A stretch of 64,000 nucleotides of DNA, from positions 124,001 through 188,000 of the forward strand of contig CAWBPN010000010.1 of assembly GCA_963790715.1 (NCBI GenBank). The letters are read 5' to 3'. Positions 1 through 8,780 of the stretch are shown here, one piece after another. This stretch comes from DCFW01 sp963790715. Its GTDB lineage: Bacteria > Bacteroidota > Bacteroidia > Bacteroidales > Bacteroidaceae. A model generated the notes under the pieces. The model did not search any database. It saw only the letters and a program-made list of their open reading frames with translations, and was not told the DNA's origin. The translations under genes were made by a program, and so were the position numbers. Position 1 is the first letter of the stretch; every line of letters begins with the position of its first letter.

Positions 1-92
1 GAGCTGTACACCTCTTTCGAAGTGCATTCATCTATAACGGTAAGTTTTACTGTTGTAGAGCCGGCATCTATACCAACGCAATAAGTCTTCAT
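1..92 (-). CDS. BadF/BadG/HgdC-type ATPase, N-terminus only (runs off left edge)
   Basis: The minus strand from an ATG at 92 reads MKTYCVGIDAGSTTVKLTV and stays open to the window edge. The GIDAGSTTVK motif is the phosphate-1 loop of the ASKHA fold found at the start of the BadF/BadG/BcrA/BcrD family, which includes activators of (R)-2-hydroxyacyl-CoA dehydratases. Only 30 codons are present, so I cannot tell a true activase from the long fused versions common in Bacteroidales. The gene is divergent from the TonB receptor and has a promoter-like element 12 bases upstream of its ATG. Confidence 0.7.
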   Translation of the reverse strand, partial: MKTYCVGIDAGSTTVKLTVIDECTSKEVYS

Positions 93-103
93 ATCATTCA
101 ATT

Positions 104-133
104 CAAAATTATGGTATGCAAAATTGCTACAAA
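104..133 (-). promoter_or_regulatory. Candidate promoter of the BadF-family gene
   Basis: On the minus strand, TAATTTTG (104-111) fits the Bacteroidetes -7 consensus TAnnTTTG. A TTTG lies at 130-133, giving an 18-bp spacer, slightly shorter than the usual 19-21. The transcript would start only a few bases before the ATG at 92. Confidence 0.45.
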
Positions 134-271
134 AACATCAATTATGCAAATATTTTTGATAAATAAAAAATAATGTCAACGTTAGATGTAAATAAGAAAA
201 GGACTAATCGGTTCTTTAAGCTTATAGTATTACTCATAATATGTATTTGTTTATAAATAATTCACTATAAG

Positions 272-303
272 TTTGATATTATATTATTTATGTTATACTT
301 TTG
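272..303 (+). promoter_or_regulatory. Promoter of the TonB-dependent receptor gene
   Basis: TTTG at 272-275 and TACTTTTG at 296-303 are separated by exactly 20 bp, a full match to the Bacteroidetes housekeeping promoter TTTG-N19-21-TAnnTTTG. The predicted start near 309 leaves a leader of about 260 bases before the ATG at 569, which is long enough for post-transcriptional control. Confidence 0.75.
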
Positions 304-568
304 CATGCAGATTGTTAATGTGAAATAAAAGGATATGGTGTTTATTTGTAATCAACGAACGAAAATATCAAACAAATTGTGTATTATTTGCTTGATAATG
401 AAATATTTATTATGTTTGTCGACAGAAATGAAACAGTTTTGTAACAGAAACTTCACAAAACATTCATGGAATATTCTGAAACAAGTAAAAAATTATATAG
501 TCCTTTGCCCTCAATAATAGAAAAGAGTTAAATAAATATTCATATAATAATTTCATTAATTAAAGTTT

Positions 569-3500
569 ATGAAGAAAATAATCAAACTTTTACTTTTTGG
601 ACTTATGTTGTTGGGAACAATAAACGTAAGCGCCCAAGTAACTACGTCTGCTATCAGTGGAAAGATAGTGGATGAGAGTGACAAAGCGGCTATCGGTGCC
701 ACCGTGGTTGCAGTACACCAACCATCAGGTACAAAATATACCGCAGTAACTAACGACGAAGGTCATTACACCATTCAGGGTATGCGTACAGGTGGTCCAT
801 ACAAAGTTGAAATTTCGTATGTCGGCTATCAATTAACCACTTATAATGATGTTTACCTTGAACTGGGTAACACCTTCAATTTGGATTCTAAATTGAAAAC
901 ATCTTCACAGGTACTTCAGGAAGTTATTGTAAGCGCCACTGCCGCAAGGAAATTGATGACCGGTGCAGGACAAAACTTCTCTGCATCATCAATTGCAAAT
1001 GCCCCTACGGTAAGTCGTAATATTTACGACATTGTGAAGAATATGCCTATGGCTCAAACCAATAAAATTGGTGGTATTTCATTTGCAGGTACAAATAACC
1101 GTTACAACAGTTTCCAAGTCGACGGTACTGTCAGCAACGATGTGTTCGGACTTGCTGCTTCCGGAACAAACGGAGGTCAGACAGGTGCCAATCCTATTTC
1201 GCTTGATGCCATTCAGGAGATTCAGGTAGTTGTTGCTCCATACGATGTGCGTCAAAGCGGATTCACAGGTGGCGGTATTAATGCTATTACAAAGCAAGGA
1301 ACAAATGAATTTCACGGAGATGTTTACGGTTATTATTTCAATCAGAATTTCTTCGGCAAACATAGTGCTCCTAACGATTATATAAAGCAGGCTCTTAATA
1401 AACAACATGCCACAACTCTTGGTTTTTCATTAGGTGGTCCGATTATTAAAGATAAGTTATTCTTCTTCGCTAATGTTGAGAATTACGACCAATCATATCC
1501 TGAAACATATTATCCAGGTTGCAATTCAACTTATTTGAGTACAGCATTGGCACAACAGGTATTAACACGTTATAATTCCCTTACAGGATTATCCGATAGT
1601 TTCAGTTCACGGAATATCGCTCAAAAATCTTTGGGTATCTTGGCACGTATCGACTGGAACATCGATAACAATAATAAGTTCGATTTCCGCTATCAACACA
1701 ATAACTCTTCAGAGGATGTTTATGGTGTAGGTCGCAGTTCTTATGTATTTGACAGTAGCGGTTATACTATGAAAGACAACACAAACTCATACGTAGCCGA
1801 ATTGAATTCACATATCAGCAAAGAGCTATATAATGAATTCCGTGGGTCATTGACCACTGTTCGTGATAAGCGCGTGGTTCCCTATCAAGGACCTACAATT
1901 TTTATTAAAAGTGCTTCTGATAATGACTATGTCAATATAAACCTTGGTACAGACTATTCTTCAGGTGCTAACATGATGAACAATAACACATATACTATTG
2001 AGGACAATCTATCATGGTATAAGGGAGCACACACATTCACATTCGGTACACATAATGAATTTTTCCATTTCGAGAATGAATTCGTGCAATATAACAACGG
2101 TGAATGGTATTATACTTCACTTACAAATTTCCTTAATGACCAATGTTCAACATTTTATTACAAGTACACTGATCCCGCAGGGTTTGTTCCTAAGTTCAAT
2201 GCCGCTCAATTCGGATTCTATGCACAAGACAAATGGAATGCCACTAAAGATTTCACTCTTACTTACGGTCTTCGTATAGACATTCCTCATGTATCCGATA
2301 AACCTACTATAAACCCTACATTCAATAGCTATGCACAAGGCAAAGGTCTTAATGCACGTGTAGGTACAGTACCATCTGCAAAAATTATGTTTTCACCGCG
2401 TATTGGTTTCCGTTGGTTCCTTGATGATGAGCATAACACATTGCTTCGCGGTGGTACAGGCTTATTCACCGGTCGTGTACCGTTTGTATGGCTTTCAAAT
2501 GTATTTACTAACGACGGAATGGAACAAAAAGGTACTAAAATAAACTCTGTTTACAACAAGACTACCAAAGTTACCACTTGGGCACCATCTTTCACCACAT
2601 ATCATAGCAATCCAACAGGTGCTATGGGTAGTACATTGGCAGTGCCTGATATTTGTACAGTTAGCAAAAAGTTCAAATTCCCGCAAGTATTCCGTACCGA
2701 CCTTGCTCTTGAGCAAAAGTTACCCGGTGATGTTAAGATGACTTTGGAAGGTTTATATTCCAAAACTTTAAATGATGCATACTTTAAAAATCTGGCCTTG
2801 ACACAAAGTACTACTACTCCTTCTACATATGCTATTTCTGGTGTTGCAGCTTCAGCAGTTCCATATTATACAGTTGATAAAAGTTATGCCAGTATCATTG
2901 ATTTGGAAAATACAAATAAAGGTTATACATACTCATTATCAGCTATGTTGGAGAAGAAATTTGATTTTGGCTTGAACACTTCTATATCTTACACTTTTGG
3001 CCATTCAAAATCGGTATACGATGGCACTTCTTCAGTAGCAACTTCAAACTGGAAGTATAATTACGCTCTTGACACTAATAATCCTGCTTTGTCATATTCA
3101 ACATTTGATATACCTAATCGTATAGTTGCTGTAGTTAGTTATGCCACTCCTAAATATTTAGGCGGTTTGCTTAGTACAGATGTTTCTATGGTTTATACCG
3201 GTTCAAATGGAATGCGTTACAGTTTGACAATGAATGAAAATTCTGACTACAACGGTGACGGTCAATATGGTAATTCATTACTTTATATCCCAACCGTAGA
3301 TGAAGAAGCAAATAAAATGAACTTTTCAAATATTACTGATTCTAAAGGTAATGTTACAACTACGGCTGCTCAAAGTCGTCAATACTTCGAAAGTTGGATT
3401 GAGGGAAATAAATATGCAAAGAATCATCGTGGTGAATATTCTACACGTAACTGCTGCTCTGCTCCTTGGGAAAACCATTTCGACTTTCATTTGGCTGAAA

Positions 3501-3748
3501 ACATATTCTTAGGAAAAGCAAACGGAACGAAATTACAATTCACATTCGATATTATTAACGCTGCCAACATGCTTAACAAACGCTGGGGTGTAAATTATGC
3601 ATCTACATACAATGTATTGCCATTGCAAGTTTCTTCAATTGACGCAAATGGTGTAGCATCGTTTGCATTTAATGGCAACAACACAGTTAACAAGAGTGAT
3701 GTTGATTCACGTTGGCATGCACAAATAGGTTTGAAGCTAATTTTCTAA
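569..3748 (+). CDS. Oar-type TonB-dependent outer-membrane receptor
   Basis: The 1059-residue protein starts with a signal peptide (cleavage after about residue 22, NVSAQ). A carboxypeptidase-regulatory-like beta-sandwich follows at about 27-108, then a TonB plug at about 115-245 (QEVIVSATA, later NSFQVDG and INAITKQGTNEFHGDVYGY), and a long beta-barrel ending in Phe (GLKLIF), as outer-membrane proteins do. The NAITKQGTNEFHG segment and the overall order match the Oar-like branch rather than SusC: there is no SusD partner beside it. It should import or bind an unknown ligand with TonB energy. The next gene encodes a secreted phosphodiesterase, so a nucleotide or phosphate ester ligand is possible, but this is only inference from proximity. 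A terminator-like hairpin follows the stop codon. Confidence 0.9.
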   Translation: MKKIIKLLLFGLMLLGTINVSAQVTTSAISGKIVDESDKAAIGATVVAVHQPSGTKYTAVTNDEGHYTIQGMRTGGPYKVEISYVGYQLTTYNDVYLELGNTFNLDSKLKTSSQVLQEVIVSATAARKLMTGAGQNFSASSIANAPTVSRNIYDIVKNMPMAQTNKIGGISFAGTNNRYNSFQVDGTVSNDVFGLAASGTNGGQTGANPISLDAIQEIQVVVAPYDVRQSGFTGGGINAITKQGTNEFHGDVYGYYFNQNFFGKHSAPNDYIKQALNKQHATTLGFSLGGPIIKDKLFFFANVENYDQSYPETYYPGCNSTYLSTALAQQVLTRYNSLTGLSDSFSSRNIAQKSLGILARIDWNIDNNNKFDFRYQHNNSSEDVYGVGRSSYVFDSSGYTMKDNTNSYVAELNSHISKELYNEFRGSLTTVRDKRVVPYQGPTIFIKSASDNDYVNINLGTDYSSGANMMNNNTYTIEDNLSWYKGAHTFTFGTHNEFFHFENEFVQYNNGEWYYTSLTNFLNDQCSTFYYKYTDPAGFVPKFNAAQFGFYAQDKWNATKDFTLTYGLRIDIPHVSDKPTINPTFNSYAQGKGLNARVGTVPSAKIMFSPRIGFRWFLDDEHNTLLRGGTGLFTGRVPFVWLSNVFTNDGMEQKGTKINSVYNKTTKVTTWAPSFTTYHSNPTGAMGSTLAVPDICTVSKKFKFPQVFRTDLALEQKLPGDVKMTLEGLYSKTLNDAYFKNLALTQSTTTPSTYAISGVAASAVPYYTVDKSYASIIDLENTNKGYTYSLSAMLEKKFDFGLNTSISYTFGHSKSVYDGTSSVATSNWKYNYALDTNNPALSYSTFDIPNRIVAVVSYATPKYLGGLLSTDVSMVYTGSNGMRYSLTMNENSDYNGDGQYGNSLLYIPTVDEEANKMNFSNITDSKGNVTTTAAQSRQYFESWIEGNKYAKNHRGEYSTRNCCSAPWENHFDFHLAENIFLGKANGTKLQFTFDIINAANMLNKRWGVNYASTYNVLPLQVSSIDANGVASFAFNGNNTVNKSDVDSRWHAQIGLKLIF

Positions 3749-3777
3749 CTGAATATTTGAACTGTTCTTTTATAATT

Positions 3778-3822
3778 GAAGAGTATTCCTTACTTTTGTT
3801 TCGGGATACTCTTCTTTAATTT
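3778..3822 (+). terminator. Terminator-like hairpin after the TonB receptor gene
   Basis: GAAGAGTATTCC (3778-3789) pairs with GGGATACTCTTC (3803-3814), a 12-bp stem with one G-U pair and a 13-base loop, followed by TTTAATTT. The loop contains TACTTTTG (3791-3798), which fits the -7 box consensus but has no good TTTG 20 bases upstream. The same spot may therefore both end the receptor transcript and start the next one. Confidence 0.65.
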
Positions 3823-3831
3823 ACATAAGTT

Positions 3832-5025
3832 ATGAAAAGATTAATAACACTATTATTTTGCATTGTTTTCTGCATCGGCACTGTTGGTGCAAAGTCAAAA
3901 AACTATACGGTTATCGTTTCGCTCGACGGTTGCCGCTGGGACTACCCTCAATTGTATCACACTCCGTTCTTCGACAGTATGGCTGCCAACGGCGTAAGTG
4001 CCACAATGTACGCTTCATTCCCGTCAGTAACGTTCCCAAACCACTATACGTTGGCCACAGGGCTTTATCCTGATCATCACGGACTGATTAACAATACTTT
4101 CTATGACCGTGAAGGGAAATGCGTTTACAGCATCGGTAATCCCGTCACACGCAATAATCCCAAGTATTACGGTGGCGAACCTATCTGGATTACTGCCGAA
4201 CGCCAGGGTGTCACTGCCGCTTCGGTTTATTGGGTTGGCTCCGACTTGGAGGCACCGGTGAAGCATGCTTCGTATTATTATGTGTTCAGCAAGCTGCCGC
4301 GTCTTACCTTCCCGGAGCGTGTCGACAAGGTCATTGACTTGCTGAGCATGCCTGAGGACAAACGTCCGCATTTCGTTATGGTTTATTTTGAAGAACCTGA
4401 TGAAGAGGGACACCATTTTGGTCCGCAAAGCAAGATAACCGGACGTATGGTTGAGAGTCTGGACTCACTGATGAGCTGCATGTGGACGAGAATACAGTCG
4501 TTGCCGATAGGCAAAGACGTCAATTTGATTATCACGTCCGACCACGGCATGACGTCGCTGTCTAAACAGCGTGTGGTGCCGTCAAAGAAGTATCTGAAGC
4601 CGTCATGGATAGAGAAGTTCATAAGTGGTGTACCTGTGATGATATACACCAATCCGGGTTGTGCCGATTCGGTTGTGGACGCGTTGAAAGATGTTCCTCA
4701 CATTCGTGCCTGGCGTAAGGCGGATATTCCTGCTTACTTGCATTTCGGCACAAACAAAAACGTTGGCGATGTCCTTGTTCTTCCCGACCTTGGTTGGCAG
4801 TTCGGCGACAAGCCTATGCCGATAGAAGGTACTCACGGTTACGACAACACATGCAGTGACATGCAGCCGATGTTCCGTGCCATAGGTCCCGACTTCAAAC
4901 AAGGCTATGCCAAACAGGAATACTTCAAGAACGTTGATGTATATCCCCTGCTATCGCATTTGCTTGGCATCACTCCTGCTCCCAATGACGGGGATTTGAA
5001 TGAGGTTGAGGATATGTTGAGATAA
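3832..5025 (+). CDS. Secreted nucleotide pyrophosphatase/phosphodiesterase (NPP family)
   Basis: A 397-residue alkaline-phosphatase-superfamily enzyme of the type I phosphodiesterase/NPP branch with an N-terminal signal peptide (cleavage near VGA, residue 20). The two-zinc site is visible: Asp32 in SLDGCRWDY, the nucleophile Thr67 in SVTFPNHYTLATG, PDEEGHHFG, TSDHGM and finally THGYDN. These enzymes hydrolyse nucleotide or sugar-nucleotide phosphodiesters in the periplasm; the exact substrate cannot be read from sequence. The gene is noticeably richer in G and C than the receptor gene before it. It ends before a good hairpin and stands alone apart from the upstream TonB receptor. Confidence 0.9.
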   Translation: MKRLITLLFCIVFCIGTVGAKSKNYTVIVSLDGCRWDYPQLYHTPFFDSMAANGVSATMYASFPSVTFPNHYTLATGLYPDHHGLINNTFYDREGKCVYSIGNPVTRNNPKYYGGEPIWITAERQGVTAASVYWVGSDLEAPVKHASYYYVFSKLPRLTFPERVDKVIDLLSMPEDKRPHFVMVYFEEPDEEGHHFGPQSKITGRMVESLDSLMSCMWTRIQSLPIGKDVNLIITSDHGMTSLSKQRVVPSKKYLKPSWIEKFISGVPVMIYTNPGCADSVVDALKDVPHIRAWRKADIPAYLHFGTNKNVGDVLVLPDLGWQFGDKPMPIEGTHGYDNTCSDMQPMFRAIGPDFKQGYAKQEYFKNVDVYPLLSHLLGITPAPNDGDLNEVEDMLR

Positions 5026-5055
5026 AAGATTATATATCCGATATAAAATTAAAAA

Positions 5056-5095
5056 GGGATTATGTTGTGCTTCATGCATAATATAATCCTTTATT
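5056..5095 (+). terminator. Terminator after the NPP gene
   Basis: GGATTAT (5057-5063) pairs with ATAATCC (5083-5089). The stem continues inward through G-U pairs to TGC/GCA around a TTCAT loop. A T-rich tail (CTTTATTCTTT) follows. Confidence 0.75.
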
Positions 5096-5189
5096 CTTTG
5101 TATCTTCTTACTTTTTATCATAAGTGCTATAAATTAAACATTTATATTGCTGTATTCACACAAAGTTAAATATTTATTTTACATCATGA

Positions 5190-5221
5190 TTTCTTTTTCT
5201 CATTTCTTTTCAGTATATTTG
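5190..5221 (+). promoter_or_regulatory. Weak promoter candidate in the 5026-5352 gap
   Basis: TATATTTG at 5214-5221 fits the -7 consensus; 20 bases upstream the -33 position reads TTTC (5190-5193) instead of TTTG. It would give a leader of about 125 bases for the gene at 5353. Apart from this and the terminator at 5056-5095, I see nothing in the 327-base gap. Confidence 0.4.
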
Positions 5222-5352
5222 AAGCGTAAATACTACAAGTATAGGCTTTTGCAAATCCCTTAAACGGAAAAACGCACCCTTTAATCTATATTTATGTATA
5301 AACATCAACAGTATAAATGGACGCATGCTATAAATTAATAATAACGATAAAT

Positions 5353-5832
5353 ATGGAAAAGGCTTGGTACAACGAATTAGAAAATGAAGACTGGGTGAAG
5401 CGGATAATGGCTCCATCCTTTAAGCCGGACAACGAGGACGTCTTTGAGCAATACACTGACGGAGCTTTACACAACTATTACGGGACGATATGGCAACGAA
5501 AGATTCTTCCCTGGGACATAACTTATCGGTTGTTGAAGATTTTCAACAGGTTCAGATTACATATCATGTTTCCGATAGAAAAAGAAATGTTTGATTTGAA
5601 ATCCATCACCGAAAGCACCGTAAGCGTGTCAAGCAAGTTTGAGGACATTCTTGCCAAAGGATACGTAAACGATGTTCACACCGAACTTATGCCCGACGGC
5701 AACGTAATGTTGGAACTGTTGGTTGAGGAAGGCGACCATGGCGACGAGGACGGATTTGGCGTTGAACCTGACATTTGGGCTAACGGGATAATGGGAAAAG
5801 ACGGAAAAATGCTGAAACTGTTTGGAATATAA
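5353..5832 (+). CDS. Unrecognised 159-residue protein
   Basis: I do not recognise this family. I chose the ATG at 5353 (MEKAWYNELE) over one at 5317 because the twelve extra residues look like translated leader. The protein has no signal peptide or membrane segment, so it is probably cytoplasmic. It begins with an aromatic, acidic segment, has a basic aromatic middle (RLLKIFNRFRLH) and a very acidic stretch near the end (EEGDHGDEDGFG). The next gene, also unrecognised, has its own promoter overlapping this stop codon, so the two may be neighbours rather than a strict operon. Confidence 0.6.
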   Translation: MEKAWYNELENEDWVKRIMAPSFKPDNEDVFEQYTDGALHNYYGTIWQRKILPWDITYRLLKIFNRFRLHIMFPIEKEMFDLKSITESTVSVSSKFEDILAKGYVNDVHTELMPDGNVMLELLVEEGDHGDEDGFGVEPDIWANGIMGKDGKMLKLFGI

Positions 5833-5852
5833 GTTAATTATAATTATTTTTG
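5821..5852 (+). promoter_or_regulatory. Promoter of the gene at 5876
   Basis: TTTG (5821-5824) lies 20 bp before TATTTTTG (5845-5852), a full consensus match. The -33 box overlaps the last codons of the upstream gene. The ATG at 5876 would have a leader of about 17 bases. Confidence 0.7.
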
Positions 5853-5875
5853 CGTCTCAATAAAAAGATAATAAC

Positions 5876-6559
5876 ATGATCGAGACAGTTAAAAAGGAAA
5901 CGAGTTGTAAACAACTATTTATTGTAATTCAAAATTCAGCAAGTCTGTATGACATAAATACATCAATTGAACCTTATCTAAGAAAGCATGGCGTAAGAGG
6001 CGTACAAATGATACCTATCAACCATCATGAAGGCAGGACTAATGACGGGAAGGTTGAATATGATTATCTTGTTGAGTTGGTGAAGGATACTTTTGCAAAC
6101 AATGAAGATAAAGACATTGTTATCACTACATACATGACTCTGGCCGACGTTTCGACAACTGCTGAGATGAATGGCGAATCGGAAGATGCGGGGAATCGCA
6201 TCAAGGTGGAAACTATGCAAAACAAGCTCAAAGAGGACATAGGCAACAGCCGGTTTATCCCCTACATCAGAGCTGATGATTTTGAAGGTATGGATTTTGC
6301 ATCCGAAGATATAATCAGTGATATGGCAAATCAGATATTCAGAATGAACAAGGAAGACGTGAGAGACTATGACACCGAAGACTTGAACGATTTTCAACGC
6401 GGCATATTCACGGCAAGCCCTACAGGGAACAATGAAGACGATAATGCGGTGATAAAATCGTTTCTGAAGAGCTTTGATATGACATTCCCTATCTTAATGA
6501 AGAAATGTAAGCCCCTAAAAGCTTGGATAGACGCAATAATGGAAGCATGCAAAGAATAA
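5876..6559 (+). CDS. Unrecognised 227-residue protein
   Basis: I do not recognise this protein. It has no signal peptide and no membrane helix. The start (CKQLFIVIQNSASLYD) looks like the first strand of an alpha/beta fold, followed by a second strand-like segment (DKDIVITTYMTLADVSTT). The latter half is acidic and helical (around RADDFEGMDF and NKEDVRDYDTEDLND). It is downstream of another orphan and upstream of a terminator shared with the convergent his operon. No catalytic motif that I know is visible, so I give no function. Confidence 0.65.
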   Translation: MIETVKKETSCKQLFIVIQNSASLYDINTSIEPYLRKHGVRGVQMIPINHHEGRTNDGKVEYDYLVELVKDTFANNEDKDIVITTYMTLADVSTTAEMNGESEDAGNRIKVETMQNKLKEDIGNSRFIPYIRADDFEGMDFASEDIISDMANQIFRMNKEDVRDYDTEDLNDFQRGIFTASPTGNNEDDNAVIKSFLKSFDMTFPILMKKCKPLKAWIDAIMEACKE

Positions 6560-6570
6560 CAGGCAATATA

Positions 6571-6617
6571 CGAAAAATGCCGTGCACTACACTTGGTAGA
6601 ACACGGCATTTTTTTTG
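6571..6617. terminator. Bidirectional terminator between the orphan gene and hisB
   Basis: AATGCCGTG (6576-6584) pairs with CACGGCATT (6602-6610). A run of T follows on the plus strand (6609-6616) and a run of A precedes the stem (6573-6577), giving a U-tract on the minus strand too. It can end both the plus-strand gene at 6559 and the his operon ending at 6624. Confidence 0.85.
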
Positions 6618-6623
6618 TATATA

Positions 6624-7739
6624 TTACAGCATTCCCTTTGAGCTTGGCAGCTCGTAGTGGTAAATATCCCTGCGTGCAGCATTCTTCAATGCACGTGCCA
6701 AGGCTTTGAATATGCCTTCAATCTTGTGATGCTCATTTGTGCCTTCGGCTTTGATATTGAGGTTCATTTTGGCTGAATCACTGAGCGACTTGAAGAAGTG
6801 CAGAAACATCTCGGTAGGCATTTCCCCTATTTTCTCTCGATGAAACTCCGCATCCCATACCAGCCAGGGACGACCTCCGAAATCCAATGCCACCCGGCAC
6901 AGGCAATCGTCCATAGGCAGACAGAAACCGTAACGCTCAATACCACGCTTGTCGCCCAAAGCCTTGTAAATGCACTCTCCCAACACAATGGCCGTATCTT
7001 CAATGGTGTGATGCTCATCCACATTAAGGTCGCCTTTGACATGGACGGTCAGGTCGAAACCGGAATGCTTGCCTATCTGTTCAAGCATGTGATCGAAGAA
7101 TCCCAAACCTGTAGCGATGTCAGTCTTGCCGGTACCGTCGAGGTTAAGCGAGACGTATATATCGGTCTCTTTGGTCACACGGTGCTCTTCTGCCTTGCGT
7201 TCACCGGCAAAGAGATACTCCGTTACCTTGTCCCATGAAGACGTTTGACAGGCGCAATACGGCTGGAGGTCGACAGGCAGTTCGTCGGCACTGAGGTATA
7301 TTGCACGGCAACCGATGTTCTTTGCCAATTCCACATCCGTAGGACGGTCACCGATGACATAGCTTGATGCCAAGTCGTAATCCGGATTATCGAGATACTT
7401 TGTAAGCATGCCGGTGCGTGGCTTACGAGTGGGTGCGTTGTCGGCAGGCATACTGCGGTCGATAAGAATGTCATCAAACACTATCCCCTCGCCTTTCAAT
7501 GTTTTAAGGATAAGGTTCTGAGCAGGCCAAAAGGTGTCTTCGGGAAAGGATGTAGTACCCAATCCGTCCTGGTTACTGACCATTACAAACTCGTAATCAA
7601 GCTTTGAGCGTATGAAACTGAGATTTTTGAACACACCCGGTACGAACTCCAGTTTCTCAAGCGAATCGAGTTGATAATCTATCGGAGGTTCGATCACCAA
7701 CGTACCGTCGCGGTCGATGAATAATACTTTTTTTTTCAT
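6624..7739 (-). CDS. hisB: Bifunctional histidinol-phosphatase / imidazoleglycerol-phosphate dehydratase HisB
   Basis: A 371-residue two-domain enzyme. The first 165 or so residues are a HAD phosphatase (LFIDRDGTLV at the start, later SNQDGLGT and IGDRPTDVELA) that dephosphorylates histidinol phosphate. The rest is imidazoleglycerol-phosphate dehydratase, with FFDHMLEQIGKHSGFDL, the metal-binding DEHHTIEDTAI and a second EHHKIE near the end. The fused form is known from enterics and Bacteroidetes. Its ATG overlaps the hisC stop codon by four bases (7736-7739), indicating translational coupling. It is the last gene of the operon and runs into a bidirectional terminator. Confidence 0.97.
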   Translation of the reverse strand: MKKKVLFIDRDGTLVIEPPIDYQLDSLEKLEFVPGVFKNLSFIRSKLDYEFVMVSNQDGLGTTSFPEDTFWPAQNLILKTLKGEGIVFDDILIDRSMPADNAPTRKPRTGMLTKYLDNPDYDLASSYVIGDRPTDVELAKNIGCRAIYLSADELPVDLQPYCACQTSSWDKVTEYLFAGERKAEEHRVTKETDIYVSLNLDGTGKTDIATGLGFFDHMLEQIGKHSGFDLTVHVKGDLNVDEHHTIEDTAIVLGECIYKALGDKRGIERYGFCLPMDDCLCRVALDFGGRPWLVWDAEFHREKIGEMPTEMFLHFFKSLSDSAKMNLNIKAEGTNEHHKIEGIFKALARALKNAARRDIYHYELPSSKGML

Positions 7740-8776
7740 GCCTTGTATGCTTTTAGAGCTTCAATCAGCGCGTTGTTCTCATGGATAGAACCCACGGTAA
7801 CGCGGAAGCATTGGTCGCACAATGTGACGTTTGAACGGTTACGAATGATGATGCCGTGGTCTACAAGATAGTTATAGATATTGTTGGCATCGGTCATTTT
7901 GGCAAGAAAGAAGTTGGCGTTTGTATGATAAACCTTGACTGTCACAGGCAGCGCGGCGAAATCTTTCATCAATGTGCCGCGGGCTGCAATAATATTCTTA
8001 ACCCACTCTTCCACTTCGTAATAGCGTTCGAGCATCTTCAAGGCTTCATTCTGCGTAAGCTGGTTGACGTTGTAAGGGTATTTTATTTTGCTCATGATGT
8101 CGATTATATCCTTTGACGCAAACGCCATACCCAGACGTATTGCAGCGCATCCCATGGCCTTGGAAAACGTTTGTAGCACGATTAGATTGGGATACTTGTC
8201 CAATTCATGAATGAAGGAATGATAGCCTGAAAAGTCATTATATGCTTCGTCAAGCATCACCAGTCCGTCAAACGATGTGACGAGCTTTGCTATTTCCTCC
8301 CTGTTCATGACGTTGCCTGTGGGGTTATTTGGTGAACACAGCCACATCATCTTGGTATGGCTGTCGGCTGCATCAAGCATGCTTTGAGCATTGAAGTTGA
8401 ATGAACTGTCAAGCATGACGCGGCGGTATTCCACATTGTTTACTGCGGCGCATACGCTGTACATGCCGTAAGTAGGTTCTATAGCTACAACATTATCCAC
8501 AGTCGGTTCACAGAAAGCGCGGTATACGAGGTCTATGGCTTCGTCACTGCCGTTGCCGAGGAAAAGGTTATCCGGATTAATACCCTTTACCTTTCCGATT
8601 GCTTGCTTCAACACTGTTTGGCGTGGGTCGGGATAACGGTTTATAGGCGTGTTGTAGGGGTTTTCGTTGGCATCGAGGAACACTGTAGCCTGTTTGCCGC
8701 TATACTCGTCACGAGCCGACGAATACGGTTCTAATGCCCATATATTCGGGCGGGTTAAATCTTTTAATGATTTCAT
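7736..8776 (-). CDS. hisC: Histidinol-phosphate aminotransferase
   Basis: A 346-residue fold-type I PLP aminotransferase that converts imidazole-acetol phosphate and glutamate to histidinol phosphate. Visible landmarks are FLDANENPYNTP near the N-terminus, FLGNGSDEAIDLVYRAF, CSPNNPTGNV, MLDEAYNDF and the PLP lysine context LQTFSKAMGCAAIRLGMAF; near the C-terminus is IIIRNRSN. It lies four bases after hisD and overlaps hisB, inside hisGDCB, which settles the assignment over other class II aminotransferases. Confidence 0.96.
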   Translation of the reverse strand: MKSLKDLTRPNIWALEPYSSARDEYSGKQATVFLDANENPYNTPINRYPDPRQTVLKQAIGKVKGINPDNLFLGNGSDEAIDLVYRAFCEPTVDNVVAIEPTYGMYSVCAAVNNVEYRRVMLDSSFNFNAQSMLDAADSHTKMMWLCSPNNPTGNVMNREEIAKLVTSFDGLVMLDEAYNDFSGYHSFIHELDKYPNLIVLQTFSKAMGCAAIRLGMAFASKDIIDIMSKIKYPYNVNQLTQNEALKMLERYYEVEEWVKNIIAARGTLMKDFAALPVTVKVYHTNANFFLAKMTDANNIYNYLVDHGIIIRNRSNVTLCDQCFRVTVGSIHENNALIEALKAYKA

Positions 8777-8780
8777 TCAA

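Larger units (their letters stand above)
93..568. other. Divergent intergenic region with a long TonB-receptor leader
   Basis: These 476 bases hold the two divergent promoter candidates described separately and an AT-rich stretch of about 260 bases between the predicted receptor transcription start and its ATG at 569. A 60-codon open frame at 335-517 lies in that leader. It has no recognisable domain, and I see no stem followed by a U-tract. I find no RNA family I can name here. Confidence 0.5.

Noticed and set aside
335..517. 60-codon open frame in the TonB-receptor leader
   Set aside because: No domain, no signal or membrane pattern, low-complexity AT-driven composition, and no ribosome-binding context; more likely untranslated leader.
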